Origin: Clostridiaceae bacterium HFYG-1003
GTDB taxonomy: Bacteria; Bacillota; Clostridia; Clostridiales; Clostridiaceae
Length of the DNA: 64,000 nt
Assembly (NCBI GenBank): GCA_024579835.1
Contig: CP102060.1
Coordinates: 2,455,558-2,519,557, forward strand
Direction of reading: 5' to 3'
In this document: positions 35,474 to 44,155 of the stretch, one piece after another
Layout: the number at the start of each line of letters is the position of its first letter
Numbering within the stretch: position 1 is the first letter of the stretch
Translations under genes and position numbers: made by a program
Notes under the pieces: generated by a model
Databases searched by the model: none
Seen by the model: the letters and a program-made list of their open reading frames with translations, nothing else
Told to the model about the DNA's origin: nothing

Positions 35474-36322
35474 ATGGAAAAGATTGGTATTATTACGGAC
35501 AGCGCCTGCGACTTAAGGCCTCATCAGTACGACCCGGCCCTCGTCCGGATCCTTCCTCTGAAGATCGCCTTCTCAGACGGAGAATACAAGGACGGAGTCA
35601 CCATCTCCGCCGAAGAAACTTACCGGCGCATGGACACCGAAGTTCCAAAAACCAGCCTTCCCGAAGGCTCCGATATGGATACCGCTCTGAACTATTTTAT
35701 TGACAACGGCTTTACCCACATCATCGGCATTTTCATCTCCTCCGGACTCTCCGGAACCTTCAATGCCTTCCAGCAGTTCCAGGAAGATTTCAAGGATCGT
35801 CTGGTGATTGAAAGCATTGACACCAAGACCCTCTCCATGGGTGAAGGCATCATGATCCGCATGGCGGAACAGATGATCCGGGACGGAGCCTCCTTTGACG
35901 AGATCGTGCGGCAGGTTCGGGCAAAACGCGAAAAAATTGAAGTCTATTTTGTTCTGGATACGCTGGAGTATCTGATCAAGGGCGGCCGCATCGGAAAAGT
36001 ATCCGGAACCATCGGTCAGCTGCTCAACATCCGGCCGGTCATTCATGTCAATGAAGAGGGCATCTACCATACGGTGGATAAGGCCCGCGGCAAGAAGCAG
36101 GCACTTCAGAAGATGCTGGGAATTCTGGAGAGCCAGCACCTGAAGGAAAACGGGGCCAATGTCTATGTCATGCATGGCGGCGTCCCGGCAGAGGGCGAAG
36201 AAGTCTTAGCCCAGGTCCGGAAGCTTGCAGGGATCAAAGAATCCTATTCCGATCAGCTCACCCCTTCCCTCAGTGTTCATACCGGAAAAGGACTCATCGG
36301 GTTGATCATCGAGGAACTCTGA
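35474..36322 (+). CDS. DegV family fatty-acid-binding protein, copy 2
   Basis: A 282-residue DegV protein: IGIITDSACDL, TSLPEGSDMDTALNYF, FISSGLSGTFNAFQQF, IDTKTLSMGEGIMI, LEYLIKGGRIGKVSG and a C-terminal SLSVHTGKGLIGLIIEEL. As a FakB-type carrier it would bind one acyl chain for phosphorylation by FakA. ATG at 35474 has CGGAG seven bases upstream; an ATG two codons earlier is too close to that site. Its stop overlaps the start of a PadR-like gene (TGATG), so the two are translationally coupled. Confidence 0.93.
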   Translation: MEKIGIITDSACDLRPHQYDPALVRILPLKIAFSDGEYKDGVTISAEETYRRMDTEVPKTSLPEGSDMDTALNYFIDNGFTHIIGIFISSGLSGTFNAFQQFQEDFKDRLVIESIDTKTLSMGEGIMIRMAEQMIRDGASFDEIVRQVRAKREKIEVYFVLDTLEYLIKGGRIGKVSGTIGQLLNIRPVIHVNEEGIYHTVDKARGKKQALQKMLGILESQHLKENGANVYVMHGGVPAEGEEVLAQVRKLAGIKESYSDQLTPSLSVHTGKGLIGLIIEEL

Positions 36323-36795
36323 TGGACAAGTCAATCAAGGAAATGGAGAAGGAACTCCATGAGGAATACAAACGAAAGCTCAATCTCCTGAAAAAAGTCA
36401 AAGCCGAAAAGGAAGCCGTAGGACAGGTCTTTACCAAGGGCATTCTGCCCATCTACGTGTTCTACATCCTGACCCTTGGCCCCGCCAACGGAAACGATAT
36501 TGCCAACCAGATCGCAGCCCATACCAAGGGCCACTGGGCTCCCTCCACGGGAGGCATCTATCCCCTGCTCAAGAAGATGGAAAAGCAGGGTTACGTGGAA
36601 GGTGTCGTATCCGAAGAGGGCCGGCTGCAGAAAATCTATACGCTGACCCCCCAGGGCTGGGAAGAATACGACCGAAAAAAAGAACTGCTCTTCGATAAAA
36701 TCCATGACGCCCTGGAAGTCTTCCGCTCCGTCGCAAAGGAAATCTATGGCGTGAATGACGCCCATGCCCTGGGTCTGGAACCGGAGAACCGGTAA
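36322..36795 (+). CDS. PadR-like winged-helix transcriptional regulator
   Basis: A 157-residue protein with a charged helical N-terminal extension (1-40), a PadR winged-helix domain (about 41-112: GILPIYVFYILTLGPANGNDIA, then STGGIYPLLKKMEKQGYVEG) and a short helical C-terminus. PadR proteins are dimeric repressors of detoxification, membrane or metabolic genes. Overlap with degV suggests it controls or responds to fatty-acid supply, which is inference. The long Lys/Glu-rich N-terminus before the winged helix is less common in the family. Confidence 0.88.
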   Translation: MDKSIKEMEKELHEEYKRKLNLLKKVKAEKEAVGQVFTKGILPIYVFYILTLGPANGNDIANQIAAHTKGHWAPSTGGIYPLLKKMEKQGYVEGVVSEEGRLQKIYTLTPQGWEEYDRKKELLFDKIHDALEVFRSVAKEIYGVNDAHALGLEPENR

Positions 36796-36850
36796 TTCCA
36801 GTTTCCGTCAGGTCCTGATTCATTGAATTGCTCCGTGCAGGATCTAGACA

Positions 36851-36910
36851 AGATCCACTTGTTATTCAACGAAGATCCACTTATTATTCACAGAAGATCC
36901 AAGTAAATAC
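36851..36910. repeat. Tandem 22-bp units downstream of padR
   Basis: Units at 36851-36872 and 36873-36894 differ at few positions (AGATCCACTT(G/A)TTATTCA core), with a partial third unit from 36895. Confidence 0.8.
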
Positions 36911-36914
36911 CATG

Positions 36915-36942
36915 AAGCAGACGATCCCCGGATCGTCTGCTT
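36915..36942 (+). terminator. Terminator of the degV-padR operon
   Basis: AGCAGACGATCC pairs with GGATCGTCTGCT around a 2-base centre, followed by TTGTTATTTC. It lies 120 bases after the padR stop. Confidence 0.65.
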
Positions 36943-37011
36943 GTTATTTCAAAGTTTCTTTTCTTGCCCGGATCGCGATTCCTGACCCCCATCGCACTTT
37001 CTGGGACTCCT

Positions 37012-37119
37012 GACTTCTTTCTTTTGGCCGGGACGCCCGACTTCTTTCTTCTGCCCGAAACGTCCAACTACTTTCTTTTGCCTGGAACGTCCAACTACTT
37101 TCTTCTGCCCGAAACATCT
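37012..37119. repeat. Four tandem 27-bp units
   Basis: Units at 37012-37038, 37039-37065, 37066-37092 and 37093-37119, consensus RACTWCTTTCTTYTGCCYG then GAACGTCC. The spacing is exact. Read in frame the plus strand would give a nine-residue repeat like (D/N)(F/Y)FLLPETS, but no ribosome binding site or conserved frame supports a gene. Confidence 0.9.
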
Positions 37120-37528
37120 AAGTGCAACCACCGGGTGCTGTATCGGTCACTGATTCTCCGAGGGCGAGGCACGTTTCATCAGGGTTACTTCAGCTCGCAG
37201 GTAGAGGATTTCTCTTCAAATAACGTCCTTTCCTGCGAGTCGGATCATACAATTCCGATATGACTTAATAAGTTGTATGTTTATGCAAGCGGAAATCTTG
37301 CGTCGAAATAACGATTTTTCTCTTTGGCAGCTCTCATAATGAACATATTTTATTAAATCCAGTGATTTTTATGATTCGAGAGTGGTTCTTCGCCTTTTTT
37401 TAATCATTCAATAAATGTGTTCTTTTTGTAAACGTATCATCAGTCACTTGCTAAAATTATCGGTACTTCAGCAGTTCATTATTCGTTTGATATCAAGACT
37501 TCTTTTGAAATACACATCTAATTTCTGA
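37120..37528. other. AT-rich intergenic stretch with no gene seen
   Basis: Part of a 1.1-kb gap between padR and livJ. After the 27-bp repeats the DNA becomes clearly more AT-rich than its neighbours (about 37260-37560) up to the liv promoter. I see no coding sequence or RNA signature here. Confidence 0.45.
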
Positions 37529-37558
37529 TTGACAGTTCAGTTAGTACAGTGTTAATAT
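37529..37558 (+). promoter_or_regulatory. Sigma-A-type promoter of the liv leader
   Basis: A consensus -35 TTGACA (37529-37534), an 18-base spacer and TAATAT (37553-37558). Transcription would start near 37565, at the 5' end of the T-box leader. Confidence 0.65.
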
Positions 37559-37564
37559 CCATTC

Positions 37565-37849
37565 ATCACATCAAGTGAATGCATATCATACAGTGCCTTG
37601 ACGAAAAACGACTGCACAACAGATCCATCCCCAGAGATCCGGAGAAGCTGAAAACCGGAGGTGGCTCGTGCTGTTCGATCCTTTCCGAGCCGTTCGGCTG
37701 AACCTTCAGTAAGCTGAACCGTCCGCCCCCGTTACCGGGCAGGGTTTGCCTGAACCCGTAAAGGCAGTTGCGGTGACGCAGCTGCAGCCTTAGAGTGGTA
37801 CCGTGTTAAAAGCACCTCTATGCCGTGTATTCCGGATAGAGGTTTTTTT
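37565..37849 (+). ncRNA. T-box riboswitch of the livJHMGF operon
   Basis: A tRNA-sensing leader. It has a stem I apical region (AGAGATCCGG, then GCTG), the T-box sequence AGAGTGGTACCGTG at 37792-37805, and a terminator (ACCTCTAT/ATAGAGGT, 37814-37843, then seven T). Pairing of AACAG with CTGTT and CCATC with GGTGG leaves an internal loop CTCGTG. The specifier would be CTC (37665-37667, Leu) or GTG (Val), both branched-chain codons that agree with the transporter downstream. Confidence 0.82.
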
Positions 37850-37887
37850 ATACCCAAGTCAAAAAAAATGAATCGGAGGAACAACCA

Positions 37888-39045
37888 ATGAAAAAAAGTC
37901 TGAAAACTCTTGTTGCCGTAGTCCTTTCCACCATGACCCTGGCCGCCTGCTCAAGCGGAACCGCCGCAAGCTCCACGGTAAAGCTCGGACTCAACTACGA
38001 ACTGTCCGGTGATGTCTCAACCTATGGCGCCGGCCTGGTTCAGGGCATTGAAATGGCCGTGGCTGAAATCAACGCTGCCGGCGGCGTGCTGGGCAAGCAA
38101 ATCGAACTGGTCAAAGCGGACAACAAGTCCCAGACCGATGAAGCAGCCAATGTCTCGGCCCGCCTTGCCACCCGCGACAAAGTCGTCGCCATCCTGGGCC
38201 CTGCCACTTCCGGCAACGTCAAAGCTGCCCTGCCGGCTGCTCAGGAAAATAAAGTTCCTCTGATCTCAGCTTCCGCAACCGCTGATGACGTAACCCTGGA
38301 TTCCAACGGCAAGGTTCGCGAATATGTCTTCAAGACCTGCTTCAGCGATTCCTTCCAGGGCGTCACCATGGCCAACTTCGCGTTCAATGAACTGAAATTC
38401 ACCAAAGCCGCCATCCTGCGCGACAATACCTCGGATTACTCCAAGGGTCTGACCAAAAGCTTCACCGAGACCTTCACCAAGCTGGGCGGATCCATTGTCG
38501 GCGAGCAGGCTTACCAGGCCAAGGATTCCGACTTCAAAACCCTTTTGACCTCCATCAAGGCGGCAAATCCGGAAGTCCTCTTCGTACCGGGCTACTATGA
38601 GGAAGTCGGACTGATCATCAAGCAGGCCAGAGAACTGGGACTGAACGTACCGGTCCTGGGCGCGGATGGATTCGATTCCCCCAAGCTCCTCGAAATCGCC
38701 GGAGCTCAGGCGCTGGAGAACGTCTACTACTCCAACCACTACACCTCCAGCGATACCACCCCGGAAGTTGTCAAGTTCAAGGAAGCCTTCAACAAAAAGA
38801 ACGGCAAGGACCCCGATGCCTTCAACGCGCTGGGTTATGACATGGCCTACATGGTCGCAGACGCCATCAAGCGGGCCGGCGCAGCCGATCCCGTCAAGCT
38901 TAAGGATGCTCTGGCTGCCACCAAGGATTTCAAGGGCATCACCGGCAATCTGACCATGGATGCTTTCCACAACCCGATCAAAGCCGTTACCATCCTGAAA
39001 GTAGAGAACGGCGTTCCCACCTATTTCCTGAAACAGCAGCCTTAA
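37888..39045 (+). CDS. livJ: Branched-chain amino acid ABC transporter, substrate-binding lipoprotein
   Basis: A 385-residue lipoprotein: signal peptide ending in lipobox LAAC (Cys20), then a periplasmic-binding-protein type I fold with LGLNYELSGDVSTYGAG, GIEMAVAEINAAGGVLGKQIEL and ILGPATSGNVKAA, all typical of LivJ/LivK. Tethered outside the membrane, it would hand Leu, Ile or Val to LivHM. ATG at 37888 follows CGGAGGAAC. First gene of a five-gene operon behind a T-box, so synthesis should rise when the sensed tRNA is uncharged. Exact ligand preference is not readable. Confidence 0.94.
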   Translation: MKKSLKTLVAVVLSTMTLAACSSGTAASSTVKLGLNYELSGDVSTYGAGLVQGIEMAVAEINAAGGVLGKQIELVKADNKSQTDEAANVSARLATRDKVVAILGPATSGNVKAALPAAQENKVPLISASATADDVTLDSNGKVREYVFKTCFSDSFQGVTMANFAFNELKFTKAAILRDNTSDYSKGLTKSFTETFTKLGGSIVGEQAYQAKDSDFKTLLTSIKAANPEVLFVPGYYEEVGLIIKQARELGLNVPVLGADGFDSPKLLEIAGAQALENVYYSNHYTSSDTTPEVVKFKEAFNKKNGKDPDAFNALGYDMAYMVADAIKRAGAADPVKLKDALAATKDFKGITGNLTMDAFHNPIKAVTILKVENGVPTYFLKQQP

Positions 39046-39136
39046 ACCGGCCGCAGCCCTGACAGAATAAACACATGACCGATGCGGCTTATAACAGAAA
39101 CACAGTCCCGCATGACGAAGACGGAGGTAAACCAAA

Positions 39137-40021
39137 ATGGAACAATTGATACAGCAGCTGGTCAACGGGATTTCCCTGGGCAGCATCTATGCCCTGATCG
39201 CGCTGGGCTACACCATGGTCTATGGGATCATCAACCTGATCAACTTCGCTCACGGGGAAGTTCTGATGGTGGGTGCCTACATCGGGTTTGCCCTGACCGG
39301 AATCTTTTCCCTGCCCTTTCTGCCGGCTCTTTTGATCTCCATGCTCGTATGCGGCACCCTGGGCGTTCTGATTGAACGCGTGGCCTATAAGCCGCTGCGC
39401 GGCGGCTCCCGGATATCAGCCCTGATCACCGCCATCGCGGTCTCCCTGTTCCTGCAGTACGGCATGATGTACTTTGTCGGTCCCGAAAGCCGGACCTACC
39501 AGGATGTCCTCCCCGCTGCCCAGCTCAATGTTCTGGGCAGCGGAGCGGTCATCGACATCAAGAGTCTCTATATCATTGGAATCACGCTGCTGCTCATGCT
39601 GCTGTTAACCTACGTCACGAACCGGACCAAGGTCGGCAAGTCCATGCGGGCTCTGGCTCAGGACAAGGATGCCGCGGAACTGATGGGCATCAATGTCAGC
39701 CAGACGATCTCCATCACGTTCTTCATCGGTTCGGCTCTGGCGGGAGCAGCCGGCGTTCTCATCGGCGTTTATTACAGCACCCTGAATCCGCTCATGGGCG
39801 CGACACCCGGACTCAAAGCCTTTGTATCCGCCGTCATCGGCGGCATCGGCGTGATCCCCGGGGCCGTCTTCGGCGGATTCTTCCTGGGCCTGGTCGAGAC
39901 CACGGTCAGCGCTTCCGGCTTCTCCCTGTTCAAGGATGCCGTCGCCTTCCTGATCCTGATTCTGGTGCTGCTCATTAAACCCAACGGCCTGCTGGGCTTC
40001 CAGCACAGTGAAAAGGTATAG
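39137..40021 (+). CDS. livH: Branched-chain amino acid ABC transporter permease LivH
   Basis: A 294-residue membrane protein with about eight helices, starting with the family-typical LVNGISLGSIYALIALGYTMVYGIINLINFAHGEVLMVGAY. The conserved EAA-like loop (MRALAQDKDAAELMGINVSQ) for docking the ATPases is near residue 170. It pairs with LivM to form the import channel. ATG at 39137 has GGAGGTAAACC upstream. It lies 91 bases after livJ. Confidence 0.95.
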   Translation: MEQLIQQLVNGISLGSIYALIALGYTMVYGIINLINFAHGEVLMVGAYIGFALTGIFSLPFLPALLISMLVCGTLGVLIERVAYKPLRGGSRISALITAIAVSLFLQYGMMYFVGPESRTYQDVLPAAQLNVLGSGAVIDIKSLYIIGITLLLMLLLTYVTNRTKVGKSMRALAQDKDAAELMGINVSQTISITFFIGSALAGAAGVLIGVYYSTLNPLMGATPGLKAFVSAVIGGIGVIPGAVFGGFFLGLVETTVSASGFSLFKDAVAFLILILVLLIKPNGLLGFQHSEKV

Positions 40022-40029
40022 GTGATTCC

Positions 40030-40953
40030 ATGAAACAGCTTATCAATCGAACAAACCTGATCCGGACCGGCGGAGTGCTGGCGATCTATCTCGCCGTGTT
40101 TCTCCTGATGCAGGTCGGAATCATCGACTCTTATCTTTTCCTGAATCTGGTGACGATCGGGATCAATATCATCCTGGCTGTCAGCCTGAACCTGATTACG
40201 GGTTATACCGGACAGTTCTCCCTGGGTCACGCGTCGTTCATGGCCATCGGCGCATATACCTCCGGCATCCTTACCGCCCGCCTGGACCTTCCGTTCATTG
40301 TCGGAGTTCTGGGTGCGGCGGTCATGGCGGCGTTGGCCGGTGTTCTCATCGGCGCCCCGACGCTTCGGCTGAAAGGCGATTATCTGGCCATTGCCACCCT
40401 TGGCTTTGGCGAAATCGTCCGGATCATCGGCCTGAACTGGGAATATGCCGGAGGCGCCATGGGGCTCAACGACATTCCTCGCTACACCACTTGGACCTGG
40501 CTGTTTGCCTTAACGGTGCTGACGGTTGTCGTCATCTCCAATTTCATTCATTCCCGCCACGGCCGTGCCGTCATTTCCATCCGCGAGGATGAGATCGCCT
40601 CGTCTTCCATGGGGGTCAATACCAGCTTCTACAAAGTTCTGGTCTTTTCCCTGGGAGCCCTGTTTGCCGGCGTCGCCGGCGCGCTGTACGCCAACTATTT
40701 CTATTTCATCAAACCCTCCTCCTTCGGCTTCATGCGTTCCATCGATATCCTGGTGTTTGTGGTCATGGGAGGACTGGGCAGCATCCGCGGCTCCATCGTC
40801 AGCGCCATAGCCCTCACCCTGATCTCCCTGTCGCTGCAGGGAATCCCCGAACTGCGCATGGTGCTCTACGCGGTCATCCTGTTCATCATGATGGTGTACA
40901 AGCCGCAGCGGCTCCTGGGACGGTTCCGCACACTGATTAAGAAGGAGGCCTGA
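40030..40953 (+). CDS. livM: Branched-chain amino acid ABC transporter permease LivM
   Basis: A 307-residue permease with about nine to ten helices: NLITGYTGQFSLGHASFMAIGAY, GAPTLRLKGDYLAIATLGFGEI, and the coupling loop GRAVISIREDEIASSSMGVN. These are hallmarks of LivM. It starts nine bases after the livH stop (AGGTGATTCC ribosome site) and forms the heterodimeric channel with LivH. Confidence 0.95.
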   Translation: MKQLINRTNLIRTGGVLAIYLAVFLLMQVGIIDSYLFLNLVTIGINIILAVSLNLITGYTGQFSLGHASFMAIGAYTSGILTARLDLPFIVGVLGAAVMAALAGVLIGAPTLRLKGDYLAIATLGFGEIVRIIGLNWEYAGGAMGLNDIPRYTTWTWLFALTVLTVVVISNFIHSRHGRAVISIREDEIASSSMGVNTSFYKVLVFSLGALFAGVAGALYANYFYFIKPSSFGFMRSIDILVFVVMGGLGSIRGSIVSAIALTLISLSLQGIPELRMVLYAVILFIMMVYKPQRLLGRFRTLIKKEA

Positions 40954-40957
40954 TTCC

Positions 40958-41746
40958 ATGGATATACTGCACGTTAAGAACCTTACGAAATTTTTCGGCG
41001 GCGTCAAGGCCGTTCAGGGAATCGACCTGACCATCGCCCAGCACCAGATCACCGGCATCATCGGACCCAACGGGGCCGGCAAGACCACTTTCTTCAACCT
41101 GCTGACCGGCATTTACGCTCCCTCATCCGGCGAAATCACTTATCACCTGGCGGAAACCGTCGGTTCCCGCCAGCTCAAGCCGCAAAAAATGGCCGCCTAC
41201 GGCGTGGCCCGGACCTTCCAGAACATCCGGCTGTTCAAGGACATGACCGTCAGCGACAATGTGCTGCTCGGCTGCCACTGCGGCATCCACTACGGCCTGA
41301 TCCCCTCCCTGCTGCGGCTGCCGCCGTATTTTCAAGGTGAGGACGAGGCCCGCGAGAAAGTGACTGAACTCCTGACCATCTTCAACCTGTATGATCTGCG
41401 TGATGAAAAAGCCCGCAATCTGTCCTACGGCGACCAGCGCAAAGTTGAAATCGCCCGGGCTCTGGCCTCGAATCCGAAGGTTCTGCTCCTGGATGAACCT
41501 GCGGCAGGCATGAACCCCCGCGAGACGCATGAGCTGACCCGGCTGATCCAGTGGATCAAGGACCGCTTCCAGCTGACCATCATCCTGATTGAGCACGACA
41601 TGTCCCTGGTCATGAATCTGTGCGACCGCCTCTACGTGTTCGACTACGGCCACCTCATTGCGCAGGGCACGCCGGAGCAGGTCCAGCAGGATGAAAAAGT
41701 CATTCAGGCTTATCTGGGAGGTGATTACATTGCTAAAGCTAACTGA
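40958..41746 (+). CDS. livG: Branched-chain amino acid ABC transporter ATPase LivG
   Basis: A 262-residue ATPase: Walker A GPNGAGKTT, Q-loop region VARTFQNIRLFKDMTV, signature LSYGDQRKVEIARAL, Walker B VLLLDEPAAGMNP and switch His in IEHDMSLV. The LSYGD signature and AAGMNP are characteristic of LivG. It starts four bases after livM and overlaps livF by 17 bases. Confidence 0.96.
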   Translation: MDILHVKNLTKFFGGVKAVQGIDLTIAQHQITGIIGPNGAGKTTFFNLLTGIYAPSSGEITYHLAETVGSRQLKPQKMAAYGVARTFQNIRLFKDMTVSDNVLLGCHCGIHYGLIPSLLRLPPYFQGEDEAREKVTELLTIFNLYDLRDEKARNLSYGDQRKVEIARALASNPKVLLLDEPAAGMNPRETHELTRLIQWIKDRFQLTIILIEHDMSLVMNLCDRLYVFDYGHLIAQGTPEQVQQDEKVIQAYLGGDYIAKAN

Positions 41747-42434
41747 TCTGTCCGTTCATTACGGGGCGATCCAGGCCCTCAAGGGCATTACCCTGACCGT
41801 CGGGGAAGGCGAAATCGTCTCCCTGATCGGAGCCAACGGATCCGGCAAGACCACCACGCTGCGGACCATCTCCGGCCTGGAAAAGAAAAGCGGCGGAACC
41901 CTGGAGTTCCTGGACAAAGATCTCTCCCGGATGGCAGCCAGTGACATCGTGCGGGCCGGCATCTCCCATGTCCCGGAGGGACGGCGGGTATTCCCCCGCA
42001 TGAGTGTCTTTGAGAACATGGAACTAGGTGCCATCACCCGCACGGACAAAACCGCGGTGGAACAGGATTTTGAGCACTGCTTCGAACTCTTCCCCCGGCT
42101 GAGGGAACGCCGCCAGCAGATGGCAGGCACCCTGTCCGGCGGCGAGCAGCAGATGCTGGCGATTGCCCGCGGCCTGCTCTCCCGGCCCAAGCTGCTGCTG
42201 CTGGATGAACCCTCCATGGGGCTGGCTCCCCTGATTGTGGAAGAAATCTTCCAGATCCTCCACGACATCAACCAGTCTGGCACCACGATCCTCCTGGTGG
42301 AGCAGAATGCCAGCCTGGCGCTGAGCTTCTCCCATCGCAGCTACATCCTGAAAAACGGCCGGATTGACCTGGAAGGCCCGTCCCAGGAACTGCGCCACAA
42401 CGATGAAGTGAAAAAAGCCTATCTGGGGGGCTAG
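41730..42434 (+). CDS. livF: Branched-chain amino acid ABC transporter ATPase LivF
   Basis: A 234-residue ATPase: Walker A GANGSGKTT, Q-loop HVPEGRRVFPRMSV, signature LSGGEQQMLAIARGL, Walker B LLLDEPSMGLAP and switch region LVEQNASLAL. HVPEGRRVFP and SMGLAP identify LivF. I chose TTG at 41730, which follows GGGAGGTGA by normal spacing inside the end of livG, so the two are translationally coupled. The operon ends at a strong hairpin. Confidence 0.95.
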   Translation: MLKLTDLSVHYGAIQALKGITLTVGEGEIVSLIGANGSGKTTTLRTISGLEKKSGGTLEFLDKDLSRMAASDIVRAGISHVPEGRRVFPRMSVFENMELGAITRTDKTAVEQDFEHCFELFPRLRERRQQMAGTLSGGEQQMLAIARGLLSRPKLLLLDEPSMGLAPLIVEEIFQILHDINQSGTTILLVEQNASLALSFSHRSYILKNGRIDLEGPSQELRHNDEVKKAYLGG

Positions 42435-42467
42435 CCGGTTATCCGGCAAGCTCAGCCAACTTACATG

Positions 42468-42503
42468 AAAAAGCGATCCGACCATTTGGTCGGATCGCTT
42501 TTT
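42468..42503. terminator. Bidirectional terminator between liv operon and Na/Pi transporter
   Basis: A 17-bp perfect stem (AAAAAGCGATCCGACCA and complement) with a 2-base centre and A/T runs on both ends, placed between two converging genes. Confidence 0.9.
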
Positions 42504-42538
42504 CGCGTTTTACGTTTTTTTATAATGGATCTCTTCGC

Positions 42539-44155
42539 TTAGGCTGAAACCACCTCATCCTGAATATGAGCAATGGTATCGGCAATGTTCTTGGAGTGAT
42601 CCCCGACGCGTTCCATGTTGGACAGCAGATCCAGGAACAGGATACTGGCCAGCGGAGTGCACTGTCCGGCGTTGAGCCGGCGGATGTGGGTGTCGCGGTA
42701 TTCTTTCTGGAGATCATCGATGCGTTTTTCCATCTGGACAATGGACAGCGCTTTCTTCGGATCATTGGTGCGGTAGCTTTCAATGGCGGTATCAAGCGCC
42801 AGGATGGTGTAGTTGTAGATATTGGCCAGTTCGACCTTGGCCGTTTCGGAGATCGCGACATTTTTCCGATGCTTCTCTTCGGCCAGTTCAAGGATATTTT
42901 CCGCATGGTCGCCAATGCGCTCAATGTCATTGATCACATGATAGGTATCGCCGATCCGGGCAAATTCATTGATGTCCAGATCGCTGCCCGAGAGCTTGAC
43001 CATAAACTCCGTGATGATTTCGGTCAGCGTATTGATGCGCTGCTCATTCTGATAGATCTCATCCATTTTGGCCAGATCATTGCTGACAAAGGCATCGATG
43101 GCCATCTGGAAGTTCTTCTTGGCCAGTTCGGCCATTTTCACCGTTTCCTTGATGACCTGGCCTTCCGCAATACTTGGCGTCTGCAGCAGGCGGCGGTCCA
43201 GGATCTCGGACGGTTTTTCCTCCTCCGGTCCAACGATGGCGGCGGACAGACGGATCAGGACATTGGCAAAGGGCAGCAGCAGAAGGGTATTAAGCGTATT
43301 GAAAATCAGATGAATGAAGGAGATCTCCAGTGTCACACTGCCTGGCGAGATGATCTTCACCGCCTGAATCAGAAGCGGTCCCAGCGGCAGGAACACGACC
43401 GTTCCAATCACGTTGAAGAGCAGATGGATGACAGCGGCCCGCTTGGCCGTCTTATTGGCCGTGATGGAGGACAGCAGCGCTGTAATGCAGGTTCCGATGT
43501 TCGCGCCCAGAATGATCGGGAATGCGACCTCAATGGATATGCTCCCGGTTTTGGTCAGGGCAATCAGTATTCCGGTGGAGGCTGAGCTGGACTGAACCAG
43601 CAGCGTAATGCCAAGACCGATCAGAATTCCCAGGTACCAGCGATGTCCAATTTCTACGATGAGAGTCCGGAACGCCTGAGAATCTTTCAGGGGCGCCATG
43701 GCTCCGCTCATGGTTTCCATGCCCAGCAGCAGGATTCCGAAACCGAGAAGGATCATGGCCAGGTCCCGTCGTTTCTTGGCCCGGGAGAACAGCACCAGGA
43801 CCGTTCCGACAAACAGCAGAATGGGTACCATCGCATCAACATCAAAGGTAACCAGGAAGGCCGTGACTGTCGTACCGATGTTCGCGCCCATGATGATGCC
43901 GGTGGCCTGAACCAGATTCAGGATGCCGGAGTTGACGAAGCCAACCACCATGACGGTAGTAGCCGAGCTGGATTGTATAATCGCCGTAACAGCAGCACCG
44001 ACGGCGACCGCGCTGATCGGATTGCTGGTAACTTTCTCCAGGATGAATTTCAATTTATTGCCGGCGGCGCTTTCCAGACCGTCGCCCATCATTTTCATGC
44101 CATACAGGAACAGCCCCAAACCACCGAGCAGCCAGATAATCATATTAATGTCCAA
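42539..44155 (-). CDS. Na/Pi cotransporter family protein with PhoU-like domain
   Basis: A 538-residue protein. The membrane half (about 1-310) holds the two inverted Na/Pi-cotransporter repeats with the QSSSATT and QSSSAST signatures that mark substrate-binding hairpins, with GANIGTT and GANIGTC partners. The C-terminal half (about 330-538) is a PhoU-like helical bundle with ERIGDHAENI and ERVGDHSKNI. It should import phosphate with sodium, the PhoU part probably acting in control. The start is TTG at 44155 after GTGGAGG; an ATG four codons later is too far from that site. Single gene. Confidence 0.93.
   Translation of the reverse strand: MDINMIIWLLGGLGLFLYGMKMMGDGLESAAGNKLKFILEKVTSNPISAVAVGAAVTAIIQSSSATTVMVVGFVNSGILNLVQATGIIMGANIGTTVTAFLVTFDVDAMVPILLFVGTVLVLFSRAKKRRDLAMILLGFGILLLGMETMSGAMAPLKDSQAFRTLIVEIGHRWYLGILIGLGITLLVQSSSASTGILIALTKTGSISIEVAFPIILGANIGTCITALLSSITANKTAKRAAVIHLLFNVIGTVVFLPLGPLLIQAVKIISPGSVTLEISFIHLIFNTLNTLLLLPFANVLIRLSAAIVGPEEEKPSEILDRRLLQTPSIAEGQVIKETVKMAELAKKNFQMAIDAFVSNDLAKMDEIYQNEQRINTLTEIITEFMVKLSGSDLDINEFARIGDTYHVINDIERIGDHAENILELAEEKHRKNVAISETAKVELANIYNYTILALDTAIESYRTNDPKKALSIVQMEKRIDDLQKEYRDTHIRRLNAGQCTPLASILFLDLLSNMERVGDHSKNIADTIAHIQDEVVSA

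Noticed and set aside
37012-37119. Repeat array considered as CRISPR
   Set aside because: The units are contiguous with no unique spacers, imperfect, and no cas gene is near.
36964-37263. 99-codon frame reading through the 27-bp repeats
   Set aside because: No ribosome binding site; the opposite strand is equally open; composition follows the repeat.
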